Assembly (NCBI GenBank): GCA_013368315.1
Contig: JAACJM010000015.1
Span: 620,001 to 684,000, forward strand
Length of the DNA stretch: 64,000 nt
DNA from: Tetrapyrgos nigripes
Taxonomy: Eukaryota > Basidiomycota > Agaricomycetes > Agaricales > Campanellaceae
Reading direction: 5' to 3'
Shown here: positions 45,300 through 56,789 of the stretch, piece after piece
Position numbering within the stretch: position 1 is the first letter of the stretch
Layout of the letters: each line of letters opens with the position of its first letter
Program-made: the position numbers and the translations under genes
Notes under the pieces: model-generated
The model's database searches: none
What the model was told of the DNA's origin: nothing
What the model saw: the letters and a program-made list of their open reading frames with translations, nothing else

Positions 45300-45542
45300 A
45301 GTATAACCTTCATAATCAAAGAGTCCGGAAGTGTCACAACGTCATAAGATATGCTATGCAGAGTCTTCTAGTCTTAAATTATTAGTTTGTTAGCTTTGCT
45401 AGTGCTAGTGAACTTTTGACCAAGAGCCGAGAGCTCGCTGGGATCGAAACCCTCGTGGGGTCTGCTTTTCAAGACGTCTAAGACGCCCTGGGCAACGGCG
45501 ACCGCGGAATGGGGCATGCCTGCGAGTCTAGAGTAGCGACTT
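45300..45542. other. Rest of the repeated HET flank and spacer
   Basis: AGTGAGTATAACCTT and AATCAAAGAGTC repeat the sequence after HET copy C (55360 onwards), and then similarity fades. A minus-strand readable stretch (GMPHSAVAVAQGVLDVL, HEGFDPSELSALGQKF) may be the last exon of the unresolved gene to the right. Confidence 0.5.
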
Positions 45543-46870
45543 TCAATCCATGGCTGTCTCTATTGACTCCTTTTCGCATGCGGTACGAGTATACAAAGGA
45601 ACCATCCTAGATCAGTGTTCAGAGACAGTCCATGTCTTGAAGAAAGATGTACAAACTCACCTCAGTCTCGTCCACATCAGTTCAAAGAACACAACGTTTT
45701 CAAATACTCCTTGAGCCCTCCCATGACTGGTGTATCCAAGCATATCGACTAACTCGTGGCCGTCGCATGAAACCTGGCACCGTGACGCCAAGTTTAAGAG
45801 CGTTAATGCGGGTCGTCGTCGCATCATCTGCCATTCCTGGGCCTGGTGACTATAGAGGATGATTCTAGGGTCTATAATCGACAGAAGGGAGAAGCAGTTA
45901 AGTAGAGAGCAGAAGAAAGAAAGCGGTACAAAAACGCACTTTTTTTGGAACGTGAGGAGTCGTCATGAATACACCTGATGCATATTCGAGTGCTCCAAAG
46001 AGATTCCGGGCAGACATTTTCACCGACACGCAATGAGGAAGGAGAAGGAACTTGAGAGGTAAGTGGTAACGTGGCGGCCTTACACCCAGTAATGTCTCAT
46101 CACCGTTAACTACAAAATCCAAGAATTTGGATCAGTAAAAACAGCCCGGGGGAAAGCATTTCACGTACCAGTGAAACAAGCAGCAGGCTGAGGACGTGTC
46201 TTCATGCACTGAATTTATACACTGATCTTGGAGCCTTCTCCGGACGAGATCCACACAGATTCCTAGGCGTAAGAACATTGTTACGAGCTCAATTTCCCTG
46301 TCATCTCGTTCCTGCATGTCTTTCTGCAGTCGAGTCCTTGAGGTGATAACCACTGCACATTTTCGACCTTCTACAAAGGAATGAGTTAGTGGGAGTGGAG
46401 AAGCCTCTACAATAAACTCTGTGTGATTGAGTCTAGTATAGCATCGTCTCAGCTTGCAACTCATAACTGGACGGACATTTGAGAGTCACCAAGTGACCGA
46501 GCTCCATATACACTTTGCTTGAACCCATGCTGTGGTAATAAAATCCTCTCCTCGTGAATAACACCCCTCGTCTGACGATGCCGCGTAAATTCAGATGCTA
46601 GGATCTCTTTCTCGGGATACAGGCCAAAAGGCTCTGAGATAAGTGTTGCTAAACTGAGCGGATTCGGGCCATAAGCAGATTTGGACTGTGTCGAGCAGAC
46701 TTGGGAGTTAGAATCGTTGGATGCGGGGATGAAAATTTCCAGTAACAACTGGCTGTCGCTACATATCGTCAAACGTTACCTCGCTCAAAGCGGGATGTCT
46801 AGAAGCGTCACTGCGACCAAAAGCACAAGCATGAGAAGAGCAATGATGAAAGCTCAAGATAGAAGTACGA
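45543..46870 (-). CDS. Unresolved intron-rich gene or decayed gene
   Basis: Several minus-strand pieces look like exons with sensible splice sites, but I could not connect all of them in one frame. In order they are SDSQLLLEIFIPASNDSN to YGARSLG, then EASPLPLTHSFVEGRKCAVV through ERDDREIELVTMFLRLGICV and RRRLQDQCINSVHEDTSS. WPPRYHLPLKFLLLPHCVSV with SARNLFGALEYASGVFMTTP comes next, then SPGPGMADDATTTRINALKL. No family was recognised. The later exons lose their frame, which suggests partial decay. It sits between HET copies A and B in the duplicated region. Confidence 0.35.
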
Positions 46871-47127
46871 GGCACTGTGCTCAGAGTCAGTGTGCTGACT
46901 CCTGAGGCCTGAGACGCGTCTTTCTCACTCTCTTTCTTTATTCAACTATTGAGTGAGGCTGTTCCCGAATATCTTGACAGAAATAGTATGAAGTCCTTCA
47001 GTATTTGATCTTGATTTGATCAATTCTCAACAGCTTTCTTTTCTCCCGAGGTGAGCATTAGATTGTAGAAAAGAGATTTTCCCTCTAATGATGCTCATTG
47101 CACCACACTGTCCTTGCAGCCTGAACC

Positions 47128-49248
47128 ATGCGCCTGCTGAACACGAAAACTTTGCAATTGCACGAATTTTACTCCGATATCCCCACCTATGCCATCCTAT
47201 CTCACACCTGGGACAGAGAAGAAGTTACATTCCAGGATATGCAGAATCTTCGGGCCGCAAAGAGGAAGGCTGGCTATGCGAAGCTTTGGGGAGCTTGTGC
47301 TCATGCTCGACAATACAATTTCGAGTGGATTTGGATCGACTCGTGCTGCATCAACAAGGAGAGTAGCGCAGAGCTCTCAGAGGCCATCAATTCGATGGAT
47401 CAATACTACAGAAACTCTGAAGTTTGCTACGTATACTTAGCTGATGCGCCGAGTGCGGAGGATCCCAGGGATATGGAGTCTGGCTTTAGGAGGAGTAGAT
47501 GGTTCAAGAGAGGTTGGACGCTTCAGGAGTTGCTCGCTCCTCGCTACTGCGTCTTCTTGGGAAAGGATTGGGAGGAAATTGGAACTAGATGGAGTCTACG
47601 GGACGCCATATCCGCGTTGACTCGCATTCCCACCCGTGTCTTCGAGGACGGTGATACAACAAGGTACAGCATAGCTCAGAAGATGTCGTGGGCAGCTTTT
47701 AGAGAGACGACGAGGCCGGAGGACCAAGCGTATTGCTTGATGGGACTATTTGGAGTCAACATGCCACCTCTCTATGGCGAAGGATGTGTCAAGGCATTTA
47801 TGCGTCTTCAGCAGGAAATCATTAAGGTTTCTGATGATCGCAGTATCTTTGCGTGGATTGCACCAATTGGGAAGCAAGGTTCACGAGGGCTGTTTGCCAA
47901 ATCCCCCTTCGAGTTCAGAATGTCTGGAGAAGTTATGGCGTCGGAGACGGATACCATTGATGAAATATCCTCGTATTCTTTCGCTAACAATGGTCTGCAC
48001 ATACATCTTCCTCTCAAGGAAGTCTCGGGACACCCAGGAGACGAATCGGACAACGACGACGACAACGAAGACGAGGGCCCAATGTTCCTGGGTGACGACT
48101 CAGACAACAACAACGATCAGGACATGATGTTCCTCGCATCGCTCCATTGTCGGTCTCAAAAAGACAACAAGTACTTATCCGTCTATCTTCGCAGAATAAA
48201 GGGTCGACAATACGTCCGTTGTCGTGCAGACGAGTTGGCTCTCACTCCTTCACCTCCCGCACCCAATTCTCTGCAAGAACTGGTTGTGAAGGAGAACAAC
48301 CATAGTTCATCCTTCACCTTATGCCGGAAACAGAGAGATGTTATCGATGGCTTAGCGTTTATTGTCAAGCTTTCAGATATAGTGACTCAGGACCATCTTG
48401 TCTTTGTTAGTAGCCGGAGCACAACAGGCCCCTCCACTACTTTTGACGAACTCACCAGCTGCGTGACAATTGCCCCTGGTGATATTACGTATCTGGAATA
48501 TGGCATCCGCAGTCCGAACGGGACCTCGCAAACCCTTCTCGTCTTACTACACAACTGGAATCTGCACAGTGATAAAGCACTGGTTCAGACTGCGAATCAT
48601 TTTTGGCAATCAGACCCTAATGATTGGGAACCCGGACTTTCAGATTGCATCTTGCTGCCTGTAACAAATGGTGATCTGGTATCTCTTCAATACCGGAACA
48701 CAGGAATATATACGGAGAAGATCCTCGAGATCAGCTACGTTTCCCGGGCAGATGCCTTGACTGCGTTAAAGAGGAATTTGACGCTGCCAGCTGCGAGTCT
48801 CATGGTGCCAGTACACGAGGAAGGGCTGGATCTTCAACGGATTTCATTTTCTGACTTCTTTGACGTGGACTGCGGCCCCAATCAGCAATATCTTGCTTTC
48901 CATCGGTCCACTTACAGGATTCTTACATACAGCGTTGAGCAGTGGTGGTTGAAGGAGATATTCGACGTAGCTCTCGGATTTCGAGGCAATTTACCGTGGG
49001 TGTATATATCCCCCCATGGACAAAAGTTAGAGGTCGACGGTAGAATGCTGGATTTGGCGGCCTATTTCAACCTGGTGAGTCAGAGAACAGACTGCCAGTG
49101 GCCAAGGGAGCTTCAGGCTTCATCGATGACATTGAAGACATCATTCTCCACTATCACCGCCACCATCGAAGCCAGAACAACCCTTCAGCTTGGCTCTCAC
49201 TTGTTGCGACTTGACTTTCCCTTCACTCATGTCGATTATGATTATTAA
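47128..49248 (+). CDS. HET-domain protein (heterokaryon incompatibility), intact copy B
   Basis: A single 706-residue open frame. Residues 1-160 hold the HET domain with its three blocks: YAILSHTWDREEVTFQDMQ, FEWIWIDSCCINKESSAELS with INSMDQYYRNSEVCYVYLAD, and SRWFKRGWTLQELLAPRYCV followed by FLGKDWEEIG. TRPEDQAYCLMGLFGVNMPP and LYGEG follow, as in many basidiomycete HET proteins. Acidic insert residues (about 305-335) separate this from a repeat-free C-terminal region unique to these paralogues, ending LGSHLLRLDFP. HET domains trigger cell death when incompatible partners meet, and the trigger here is unknown. The leader contains a probable intron (gtgagcatt...ccttgcag, about 47052-47120). 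It is the only undamaged copy of the cluster. Confidence 0.92.
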   Translation: MRLLNTKTLQLHEFYSDIPTYAILSHTWDREEVTFQDMQNLRAAKRKAGYAKLWGACAHARQYNFEWIWIDSCCINKESSAELSEAINSMDQYYRNSEVCYVYLADAPSAEDPRDMESGFRRSRWFKRGWTLQELLAPRYCVFLGKDWEEIGTRWSLRDAISALTRIPTRVFEDGDTTRYSIAQKMSWAAFRETTRPEDQAYCLMGLFGVNMPPLYGEGCVKAFMRLQQEIIKVSDDRSIFAWIAPIGKQGSRGLFAKSPFEFRMSGEVMASETDTIDEISSYSFANNGLHIHLPLKEVSGHPGDESDNDDDNEDEGPMFLGDDSDNNNDQDMMFLASLHCRSQKDNKYLSVYLRRIKGRQYVRCRADELALTPSPPAPNSLQELVVKENNHSSSFTLCRKQRDVIDGLAFIVKLSDIVTQDHLVFVSSRSTTGPSTTFDELTSCVTIAPGDITYLEYGIRSPNGTSQTLLVLLHNWNLHSDKALVQTANHFWQSDPNDWEPGLSDCILLPVTNGDLVSLQYRNTGIYTEKILEISYVSRADALTALKRNLTLPAASLMVPVHEEGLDLQRISFSDFFDVDCGPNQQYLAFHRSTYRILTYSVEQWWLKEIFDVALGFRGNLPWVYISPHGQKLEVDGRMLDLAAYFNLVSQRTDCQWPRELQASSMTLKTSFSTITATIEARTTLQLGSHLLRLDFPFTHVDYDY

Positions 49249-50237
49249 TTTTGAAAATTCACAACGAAGGGGCATCTCGTTTATGATAATGTAGCTCCAG
49301 TTTAGTTTCCTGAAAAATAGAGAATATTTTCACAGCAACACTCGAGTAAGAAGCAATAAGCAAGCGGTATCATGGCTCACTAGCCAATGCAAGGGGAGGT
49401 TGGCTTTATTCGAGACGGGGTCTTTCGAGTGTTGTTGATGGTCTGGGCCGAGGAGGGGGGGAAGGAGGTGAGCTGTCAATGGGTTGAATGTCTGTGGTTT
49501 TAAGAGAGAAGGCACGAGAGGGGAAGGATAAGAGCCCCATGACATTAGCGAAAACGAAAACGAGATAAATGTAAAGTGTAAAAGTAAAGAACAGAAGAAC
49601 GTAAAAAACAACTCACCCATACCCCCCTTCAAGTTCGACCTCCACGCCACCAACTTGGCTCTACTAATCTCTGCTTATTCTTCAGGTGTTGGGTCTATAG
49701 GCGGAGGTCCGGGATATCCATTAGGAAACAATATGGGTTTGGAATGTCGTACGATTTCGAAGAGCAAGGAGAGCGAGAGGGCGTTGTGTACTAAGAGTCA
49801 TTTGCAGTGACCACGTCCAACGCCTGCTCTCTCGTCTTTCTGTTCGTGTGTCACATCTTTTCGGAGTCGACACCTATCCAGATTTGCAACATTATGATTC
49901 AACGCCATCGAGGCGCCGCCAAAAACTTCAGCAATAAATATACAGGACCGAACTAAAAACAAATGAGCTACAATAAATATTCCAAAGGTTTCGCTGGTGA
50001 ACTGAACCGATCTCCCCGCTATGTCGAACTGTATCGGACTGTGTTTGTGTCGAATCGGGGCTAGAATTACAAGCTCGAGGATATGGAGGCCAAATATCAG
50101 GGAATGATGAAAAAATAGTGGTACAACGGAAAGGATTTCAGCGGTGCGCAGGGAAAGGAGGCTGTTCGGAGCGCGAAGGCAAAAAGCAAAATTGAGAAAG
50201 AGAATACAAGGTAGTGCAAAAGAGGAGAGAGAGAAGT
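49249..50237. other. Open frames of uncertain status on the minus strand
   Basis: A minus-strand open stretch at 49798-50241 is hydrophobic but starts with GTG and has no early ATG. Just below it, 49676-49795 reads LVHNALSLSLLFEIVRHSKP and ends PPPIDPTPEE, which looks like a real C-terminus, yet it is one base out of frame with TANDS upstream. A membrane-protein gene with unresolved exons or a decayed one is possible. I do not call a product. Confidence 0.3.
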
Positions 50238-51490
50238 TCACGATCGCAATTTGCGATTGGATCGAGGACAGGGAGGCTTCTTTGGCTTGAAAGGCAGGGT
50301 GGTTTGTATAAGTCTCCCCCCCACCTTCTGCTTCTTTGTAGGGGATTGGTCTTTCAATCCAGCAAACGCGTTTTCGTGTTCCGGAGCCTCCCGCTTAACT
50401 CTGGACTTTTCGTCGGAGTCGGAGTCGGTATAGTCGTTTCTTGAATTTTTTTGCTGGGTAGCACGACGTCGAGGTGAAGGTGGTGAAGATGGTGGAGTAA
50501 GGACTATTAGTTGGTCGAGATCGGCACTAAAAACGACCTCAGGTTGACGCATGGAGGTGCCAGTGCGGGTGATGCATGATAGGGTGAAGTAAGCCTTCAC
50601 TACAGCACCCGAGATACGTTTAGCCACCTGAGATGGAGGAATTAGAGTCTTCCCATCCTTATCCAACACCTTGATAGCGTTTAGCTTGTGTCTTCTATTG
50701 TCAATGAGTTCCTGTCGTTGTTTGGTGGCTTCCTCGCAGAAGAGCGGAAATCCCTTCAGCGTATACTCCGCTTTATCGGGATCTGCCCTTAGAGTGAATA
50801 CAGCACTGGGTATGAAAAATGAATGATCACGAACGGTCATCCTCGACTTGAATTGTCCCCTCATCCTTATCGCCTTCATCCCGATTCTATCATACTCGTC
50901 AGCGACAGAACATCAAGATGAGAAGGACGGACATACCACAAATAGGCATTGGCGTAGCTTGATCTTGCTGTCTCCCTCGACCAGAACACCCTTAGGAACA
51001 TAACCGACATGAGCCTTATCTCTCCGAAGCCGCTCGATCGTCGCTTTGGAGGCCTCGAAGTCCTTTTGGAGAGCTTCATTTTCACTGACAGCCTCTAACG
51101 CAACCCAGAGCTTCAGGTTGGCTAATGTCTCTATGTGCGGGTTGTTAACCTATTCGTTCCACGGAATGTGGGTATTCAAATTCTCAAAATGTGAAAAAAT
51201 AAGCTTACGCTCCAGTTGGCATCCGGTTTCAGGAAAGTAGGTCGTTTGGAGACCCTTGCTATGAATACAAGGGGAGATTCTAAGGACTTTTGGTTCAGAC
51301 TGGATCCCCTCTCCTTCAGGTCATGGACATCGTCCGGAAGTGCAACGTAATCATAGATTTTTTCACCATGCGGCGTCCAGGTTTTCCAAGTAAGATCGTT
51401 CGCGCGGTCGGACGCTAGATAGATCGCATGCGTGTTCTTGAGCAGTTTTTCGCGGGCTGCTCGAAGCGCAACAGCGGTTGAGACGTCCAT
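50238..51490 (-). CDS. Lineage-specific protein with C-terminal PIP-box-like motif
   Basis: Three exons read in frame: MDVSTAVALRAAREKLLKNT through RPTFLKPDANWS, then VNNPHIETLANLKLWVALEA through LRQCLFV, then YDRIGMKAIRMRGQFKSRM to the end. The second acceptor is gctgacgag, not the nearer tatgatag. The middle has a coiled stretch (SENEALQKDFEASKATIERL). The C-terminal third is basic and disordered, and ends with GRLIQTTLPFKPKKPP, which resembles a PCNA-interacting (PIP) box lacking the second aromatic. No known fold was recognised. In-frame sequence before the first ATG is open, but the TATAAAG at 51576-51582 favours the ATG at 51490. Confidence 0.7.
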
Positions 51491-51575
51491 GTCGGGGGAG
51501 TACCAGCGGGAAGTTGTATCCGAGTCGATGATCCACCGGTAGAAGGAAACTGGGATTCGAGTCACTCTCGTGCTT

Positions 51576-51582
51576 CTTTATA
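51576..51582 (-). promoter_or_regulatory. TATA box of the PIP-like gene
   Basis: TATAAAG on the minus strand about 90 bases upstream of the chosen ATG at 51490. It lies upstream of an earlier in-frame GTG, so it does not by itself exclude a longer protein. Confidence 0.45.
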
Positions 51583-52940
51583 GGCCAAAGCTGTATGCTG
51601 ACGTCCTTTTGGTCGAATCATTCAGGGATAGAACTTCATTAGAAATTGGATAGGAGCATTCAACGTCAAGAGCTCTCCCGCTGTCATTCCAAACGGTACA
51701 TCTGGGCTGTTGGGTTGGAGGATTACGTTTGTACTGATAACTAACCTCTATTGATATTCGTATCCTCTCTTCTATTTTCGTTGAATTTCAGTGCAAGGAT
51801 AACGACATGCAGGCGTGCCATTTAGCTATTGTGCCCAAGCTCTGAGGCGTTAGGTTTCAGCTCAAACCTCTATCTGCTGCATATTGAGTTTAACAGCATT
51901 TGATCAGATCACGGTCATCTCGCACACCGCCTTCAAGTCGTAATTGTAAACGTGTAGCATAGAAGGACACAGAGCTGCCATCTGAGGAACAAAACGAAAG
52001 AACTTGAGGAGCCATACGGGCAGTTGAAGCCCGGGAACTCGGAGGAGCACTGAAGACTCTTTATTATGGAATTGATGAAGTGGCGCGTTGACGACCTGCA
52101 GACAACCTGCAGAATTCTGAGGTGAATAGCACGACCGCAGTGGGAAGACGTTAGAGAAATTTATTGCAGCGACTTTGATACTGTGCTTCGCATTCCTAGG
52201 ACCTCAGATGCTGCTGACGTTTATAATGTGCTTCGTTGAGAGGGGTAATTCGACTAATAGCACGGTATAAGTGAGAGGTGGAACACAAGTGATAGAACAG
52301 AACACGGCTGTAGAGGAGAAAGAGCGTCAGCCGGGCCGTCGGGGATAACGAAAATCAAAAATCGATTGGCCCGAGCATGGGAACTACATAATTATAGGCG
52401 CTAAACTTTTGAGGTTTTCAATCCTCTCCGACCAATCTCCTCCTCCTCTTTCTCCTTCTCCTCCTCCTCTCCAGGCCCTGAGAGACATCTAACAAAAGTG
52501 ATAGCCGGATAGAAATACTGACACAAAGTCCGTTCACCCTATTCAAACATGATAGGAACTCAGCCGATATTTCAAGTGTGGCATGAACTGCCAACGAAAA
52601 GCGCAGTTTCAGCGAGTTGAACTGGGGAGTCACGGTGCCTCGACACGTTGTCCAAGACCAGAGATTTCTTGCTGAGGGGAGTTACTCCCTCAACTGTAAT
52701 GGGTTGGTAACGGGGGAGAATGTGATGGTGGTGCGCTCCAGTTCGTGAACTACCAACACTGATTCGCCGGTCGATAGAACGATGATAGTTTTTATATTCC
52801 TCACTTTCCTTCGCCGTCGGGTGCCGGGTCTGCACATCTACCACAGTGAAGCTAGTCCGGGTCTGCTACACAGCTTGAGTCTGCCTAGGGCTCTTCGCGC
52901 CTGTTTTCACGAAGAGATCCTGAAATAGAACGCCCTGGAA
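51583..52940. other. Gene-free spacer before HET copy C
   Basis: No supported gene. Only short unsupported open frames are present, including a Lys/Arg-rich one caused by a CT-rich tract near 52430-52470. Confidence 0.55.
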
Positions 52941-53066
52941 TAACAATGCCATGGGCCTTACTCGTGTTTCTCAACGGATTTGCTTTCTACTTCCAAGGTG
53001 AGTTTGCCAGCGACAGTTGTTGCATCGTTGAAGGCACTCAACGCACGGTCTTATGCAGTTTGAATC

Positions 53067-55108
53067 ATGCGCCTTGTAAACACCATAACCTTGCAACTTC
53101 GTGAGTTCTACTCCGATATCTCTACCTATACCATCCTATCTCATGCCTGGGGCAGTGAAGAAGTTACATTCCAGGATATGCAGAACCGTCAGGTCACAGA
53201 GAGGAAGGCTGGCTACGCAAAGCTCTTGGGAGCTTGTGTTCATGCTCGAAAGTACAACTTCGAGTGGATTTGGATCGACTCATGCTGCATCAACAAGGAG
53301 AGTAGCATGGAGCTTTCAGCTGAGGCCATCAACTCGATGTATGGGTACTACGGGGACTCAGAAGTCTGTTACGTGTACCTTGCTGATGCCTCGAGTGCAG
53401 AAGATCCCAGGGATGTGCAGTCTGGCTTTAGGACGAGTAGATGGTTCAAGAGAGGTTGGACGCTTCAGGAATTGCTCGCTCCTCGCTACATCGTCTTCTT
53501 GGGAAAGGATTGGGAAGAAATCGGAACGAGATGGAGTCTATGGGACGCCATATCTGCGTTGACGCGCATCCCTTCCCGTGTCTTCAAGTATGGTGATATG
53601 ACGAGGTACAGCATAGCTCAGAAGATGTCGTGGGCAGCTTTCAGGGAGACGACGAGGCCGGAGGACCAAGCGTATTGCCTGATGGGGCTATTTGGAGTCA
53701 ATATGGCGCCTCTCTACGGCGAAGGTTCTGTCAAGGCGTTTATGTGTCTTCAGCAGGAGATTATCAAGGTTTCTGATGATCGTAGTATCTTTGCATGGAC
53801 TGCGCGAACTGGGGAGAAAGGAACCAGAGGGCTGTTTGCCAAATCCCCTTTCGAGTTCAGAATGTCTGGAGAAGTTGCGGCTTCGGAGACAGATACCATT
53901 GACGAAAAATCATCGTATACTTTCGCTAATAATGGTTTACACATACACCTCCCTCTCGAGGAAGTCTCGGACCTCCCCGTTGATGACTCGCACAATGACG
54001 ATGTCAACGATGACCAGGGCCTGTTCCTCGCATCGCTCCATTGTCAATTTAAAAAAGATGACAGTTACCTATCCATCTATCTTCGCAAAATAAATGGTCA
54101 ACAATATATTCACTGTCATGCAGACAAGCTGGGTCTCACTTCTGCACCTCCTGCACCAAATTCTTTGCAAGACTTGGTTGTGAAGGAGAACAATCATATT
54201 CCATCCTTCACTCGGCGTCAGGAAAGAGATGCTGAGGAGTTAGTGGTTAGTGTCAAGCTTTCAGGCACAGTGACTCGAAACCGCCTTGTCTATAACGGTA
54301 GCCCGGATATCGAAGGTCTCAGTACTTTCTCTGTCAAGAAACGGGGTTCCCTGTCTTTGAAATATGGAGTTCGCGGTACCAGCAGCACCTTGCAAACCCG
54401 TTTTGTCTTAAAGTTACTACACGCTCAGGGTAATCTACTATCTTTGAAGGTTGCAGATGGATATCATTATCCTAGGCGAGGTTTATCCGACTATTTTGAT
54501 TGGGAGCACCCCGAACTTGCAGACACAATAGTTCATCCTTCGTGGAATGGTGATCTGGTATCTTTCAGATATCAGAACACAGGAAAATGTACAGAGAAGA
54601 TCATCGAAATGATCTACCTTTCTCAAGGAGATGCCCTTACTGCTTTGAAGAGGGAGTTGACGCCACCAGCTGGGGATTTTATAGTGCCAACCGAACCATC
54701 CGAGTTCGATTACTACTCTGCCAGTCTTCAACGGATTTCTTCCCTCGATTTCCTTGGCATGGACTGTGGTCCTGACCGGAAATATCTTTCCTTCCAGGCG
54801 TCCACTTTCAGAATCCTTACATATACAGCTTCTTGGCGGCGGACGCACTCATTCCTCTTGGATTTCGAGGAGTTGTACCGTGGGTGCATATATCTGTTTG
54901 TGGGCAAAAGTTTGAGGTTGAGGGTCAGAAACGGGATTTGGCCGCCTATCTAGACTTCGTGAGTCAGAGAACACACCACTGGCCACAGGAGCTCCAGACT
55001 TCGTCAATGTCATTGATCTTACCTGACCGGGATGCTGTCACGGTCACCATTGAAGCCAGAACAACCATCCAGCTTGGCTCTCATCTTTTGCGATTTGACT
55101 TTTCTTAA
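53067..55108 (+). CDS. HET-domain protein, copy C, with C-terminal frameshift
   Basis: The first 590 or so residues parallel copy B: YTILSHAWGSEEVTFQDMQ, FEWIWIDSCCINKESSMELS, SRWFKRGWTLQELLAPRYIV, TRPEDQAYCLMGLFGVNMAP. The HET domain is therefore complete. Near 54826-54850 an indel whose length is not a multiple of three moves the conserved end into another frame. The running frame stops at 54953 after an unrelated tail (RLRVRNGIWPPI). The lost end (LGFRGVVPWVHISVCGQKFE to TTIQLGSHLLRFDFS) is still legible in the +1-type frame up to 55108. The protein as encoded is 628 residues. The leader at 52950-53060 has a probable intron (gtgagtttg...tatgcag). Confidence 0.85.
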
Positions 55109-55109
55109 T

Positions 55110-55365
55110 AGTCCTGAAATTTCCGAGTAGCTATAACCTTACTTGCTGTAAATCAATCTGCATGTTCAACAAGGCGACGAATTTGAGGTTGAGTCGTTAA
55201 GTCGTCGACAGTACTTACAGGTACCGGTGACTCCGTCCCAAAACTCTGCACTGTAGGCAGTTGCAATTGCCATACCCCGCTACCATTCAAAGAATATGTA
55301 AAATAACCCTCAAGTACAACAACTTGAACAAGTAGCAGTAGTGTGAAACGAAAACCCATAAGTGA
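55110..55365. repeat. 3' flank of HET copy C, duplicate of 44040-44283 plus 45296-45320
   Basis: It matches the flank of copy A on both sides of the LINE, for example GACAGTACTTA, CAACTTGAACAAGTAGCAG and AGTGAGTATAACCTT, with no element between them. It therefore shows the empty site. Confidence 0.85.
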
Positions 55366-55587
55366 GTATAACCTTCGATCAAAGAGTCTGAAAGAGTCTA
55401 GCCTGGGGACTTGCTGGGGACCAACCGCTCAGCCGTGCGAACCAGGCTACTCACAACCTTTGTTTTCGTCTGTTCCTCCATCGTCCGGTGACAGTCCGAG
55501 CTGTAAACCAAGTCAGCCATTCGTCCAACAATCAAGTCCATCGTCCTGTCCAAATTGCCAAATTACAAACAGTCCATTCACAAGCCC

Positions 55588-56543
55588 TTAGCCCAGTTCC
55601 AGACTCATACCCATCTCAACCGTACTCAAAATCGTACTAGACGCATAACGTTCATTCGAAAATATCTCAGCGGACATGGACAAAGCCGGCTGAGCATAGT
55701 CTTCTTGCGTTGGGGATTTTGGTAGACCTGTCCCCGACACCAACGTAGCGTCTGGACTCGCACCCGTGTTACGATTATGAGAATTCAAATTCAAATTGTT
55801 GCGAGTATGATGAGTGTGAGTGTGAGTGAAGTTGGCGATATCAGGGAAAGATGAAGGGGAGAGGTGTGATTCAGGCAGAGAAGAGGATGTGGAGGATATA
55901 GAGGGTGTCGGAGAAGCTGATATGGAAACAGGAACGGAGGCGGAGAAGGGGTCTGAGGCATGGGTTTGGGGTACCTACGGGTACCAGTATGGGTTTCGTA
56001 GACACTGTCTGCGGTGTAGACGTCGATATGGAAGAATGTTTAGGTGAAGGAGAATGGGAATGTAATTGGGACTTTGAGTTGACGAGTTTAATGGTCGTCG
56101 TAGTTTGCTTTTAGACAATTAATGAGAGCCAGGCATGCGCCTGAGATGGCTTGTACAGACGAAAAGGCGAAAGGCTTTGATAGTATACTGTGGTGATGAA
56201 GAGACAGGCGGCAGTGTCCTAGGTCCGGGGTCTAACGCCTGACATCAGAACATTGCACGGGCATGAGCCATAGAAAACTGAAAACACAGCGTACATACGT
56301 AACCACCTTATTACCACTACTCCCTAGCTGATCCAAAATCGTCTTCTTCATGAGCCAAGGCTGAGTGACCTTGGGTACCACATCGTTCCGACGAACCTTT
56401 AAATAATTACACGAACGATAACCCTTTCGGGCGGGTTCTGGTGCGTAGTCTTCGGTGGGTAGACAGACTTTGAGGATCAAGTTCACTAGTATCTGACACT
56501 GGATGTATTCAGGGTCTATGACTCCTTCTGCAGAGATGGCCAT
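55588..56543 (-). CDS. Unknown protein with conserved-looking N-terminus and Ser/Thr-rich tail
   Basis: Exon 1 reads MAISAEGVIDPEYIQCQILV, NLILKVCLPTEDYAPEPARK, GYRSCNYLKVRRNDVVPKVT and QPWLMKKTILDQLGSSGNK, ending at a probable donor after GNKV. A second exon begins after an acceptor upstream of about 55970 and is disordered: ASPTPSISSTSSSLPESHLS, FTHTHTHHTRNNLNLNSHNR, and the end MSAEIFSNERYASSTILSTV with MGMSLELG. No family was recognised and no signal peptide or membrane segment is visible. The intron is long or contains another exon. It lies in the duplicated HET region, but I see no second copy of it here. Confidence 0.55.
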
Positions 56544-56789
56544 GTGTGGTTGAAGTAGATGAAGTGGACGAAGTGGACGAGGGAGAGAAAGAGCGCCTCC
56601 GTTAGCGTATGAAGTTGATATTTTGGAAGCGGCATTTCGGTGGTCGAGGTAATGGACAGTCTGACAGTCTAAGTGATGATGGTGGGTATGTCATTGTCAC
56701 GGAAGACGAGAGGAGGGAGGTCAGCGATGAGTCTTTGTTCTAGGACACGAAGGACAAGGATAAGTATTCGAGTTATTTCTGCGTGTCAT
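56544..56789. other. Promoter region of the unknown gene
   Basis: Upstream DNA of the 55588-56543 gene. A GAAGTGGACGAAGTGGACGA micro-repeat occurs near 56560-56580. No gene. Confidence 0.45.

Noticed and set aside
49798..50241. 147-codon hydrophobic minus-strand frame
   Set aside because: It begins with GTG, has no early ATG, abuts the stop of the neighbouring gene, and its likely continuation is out of frame.
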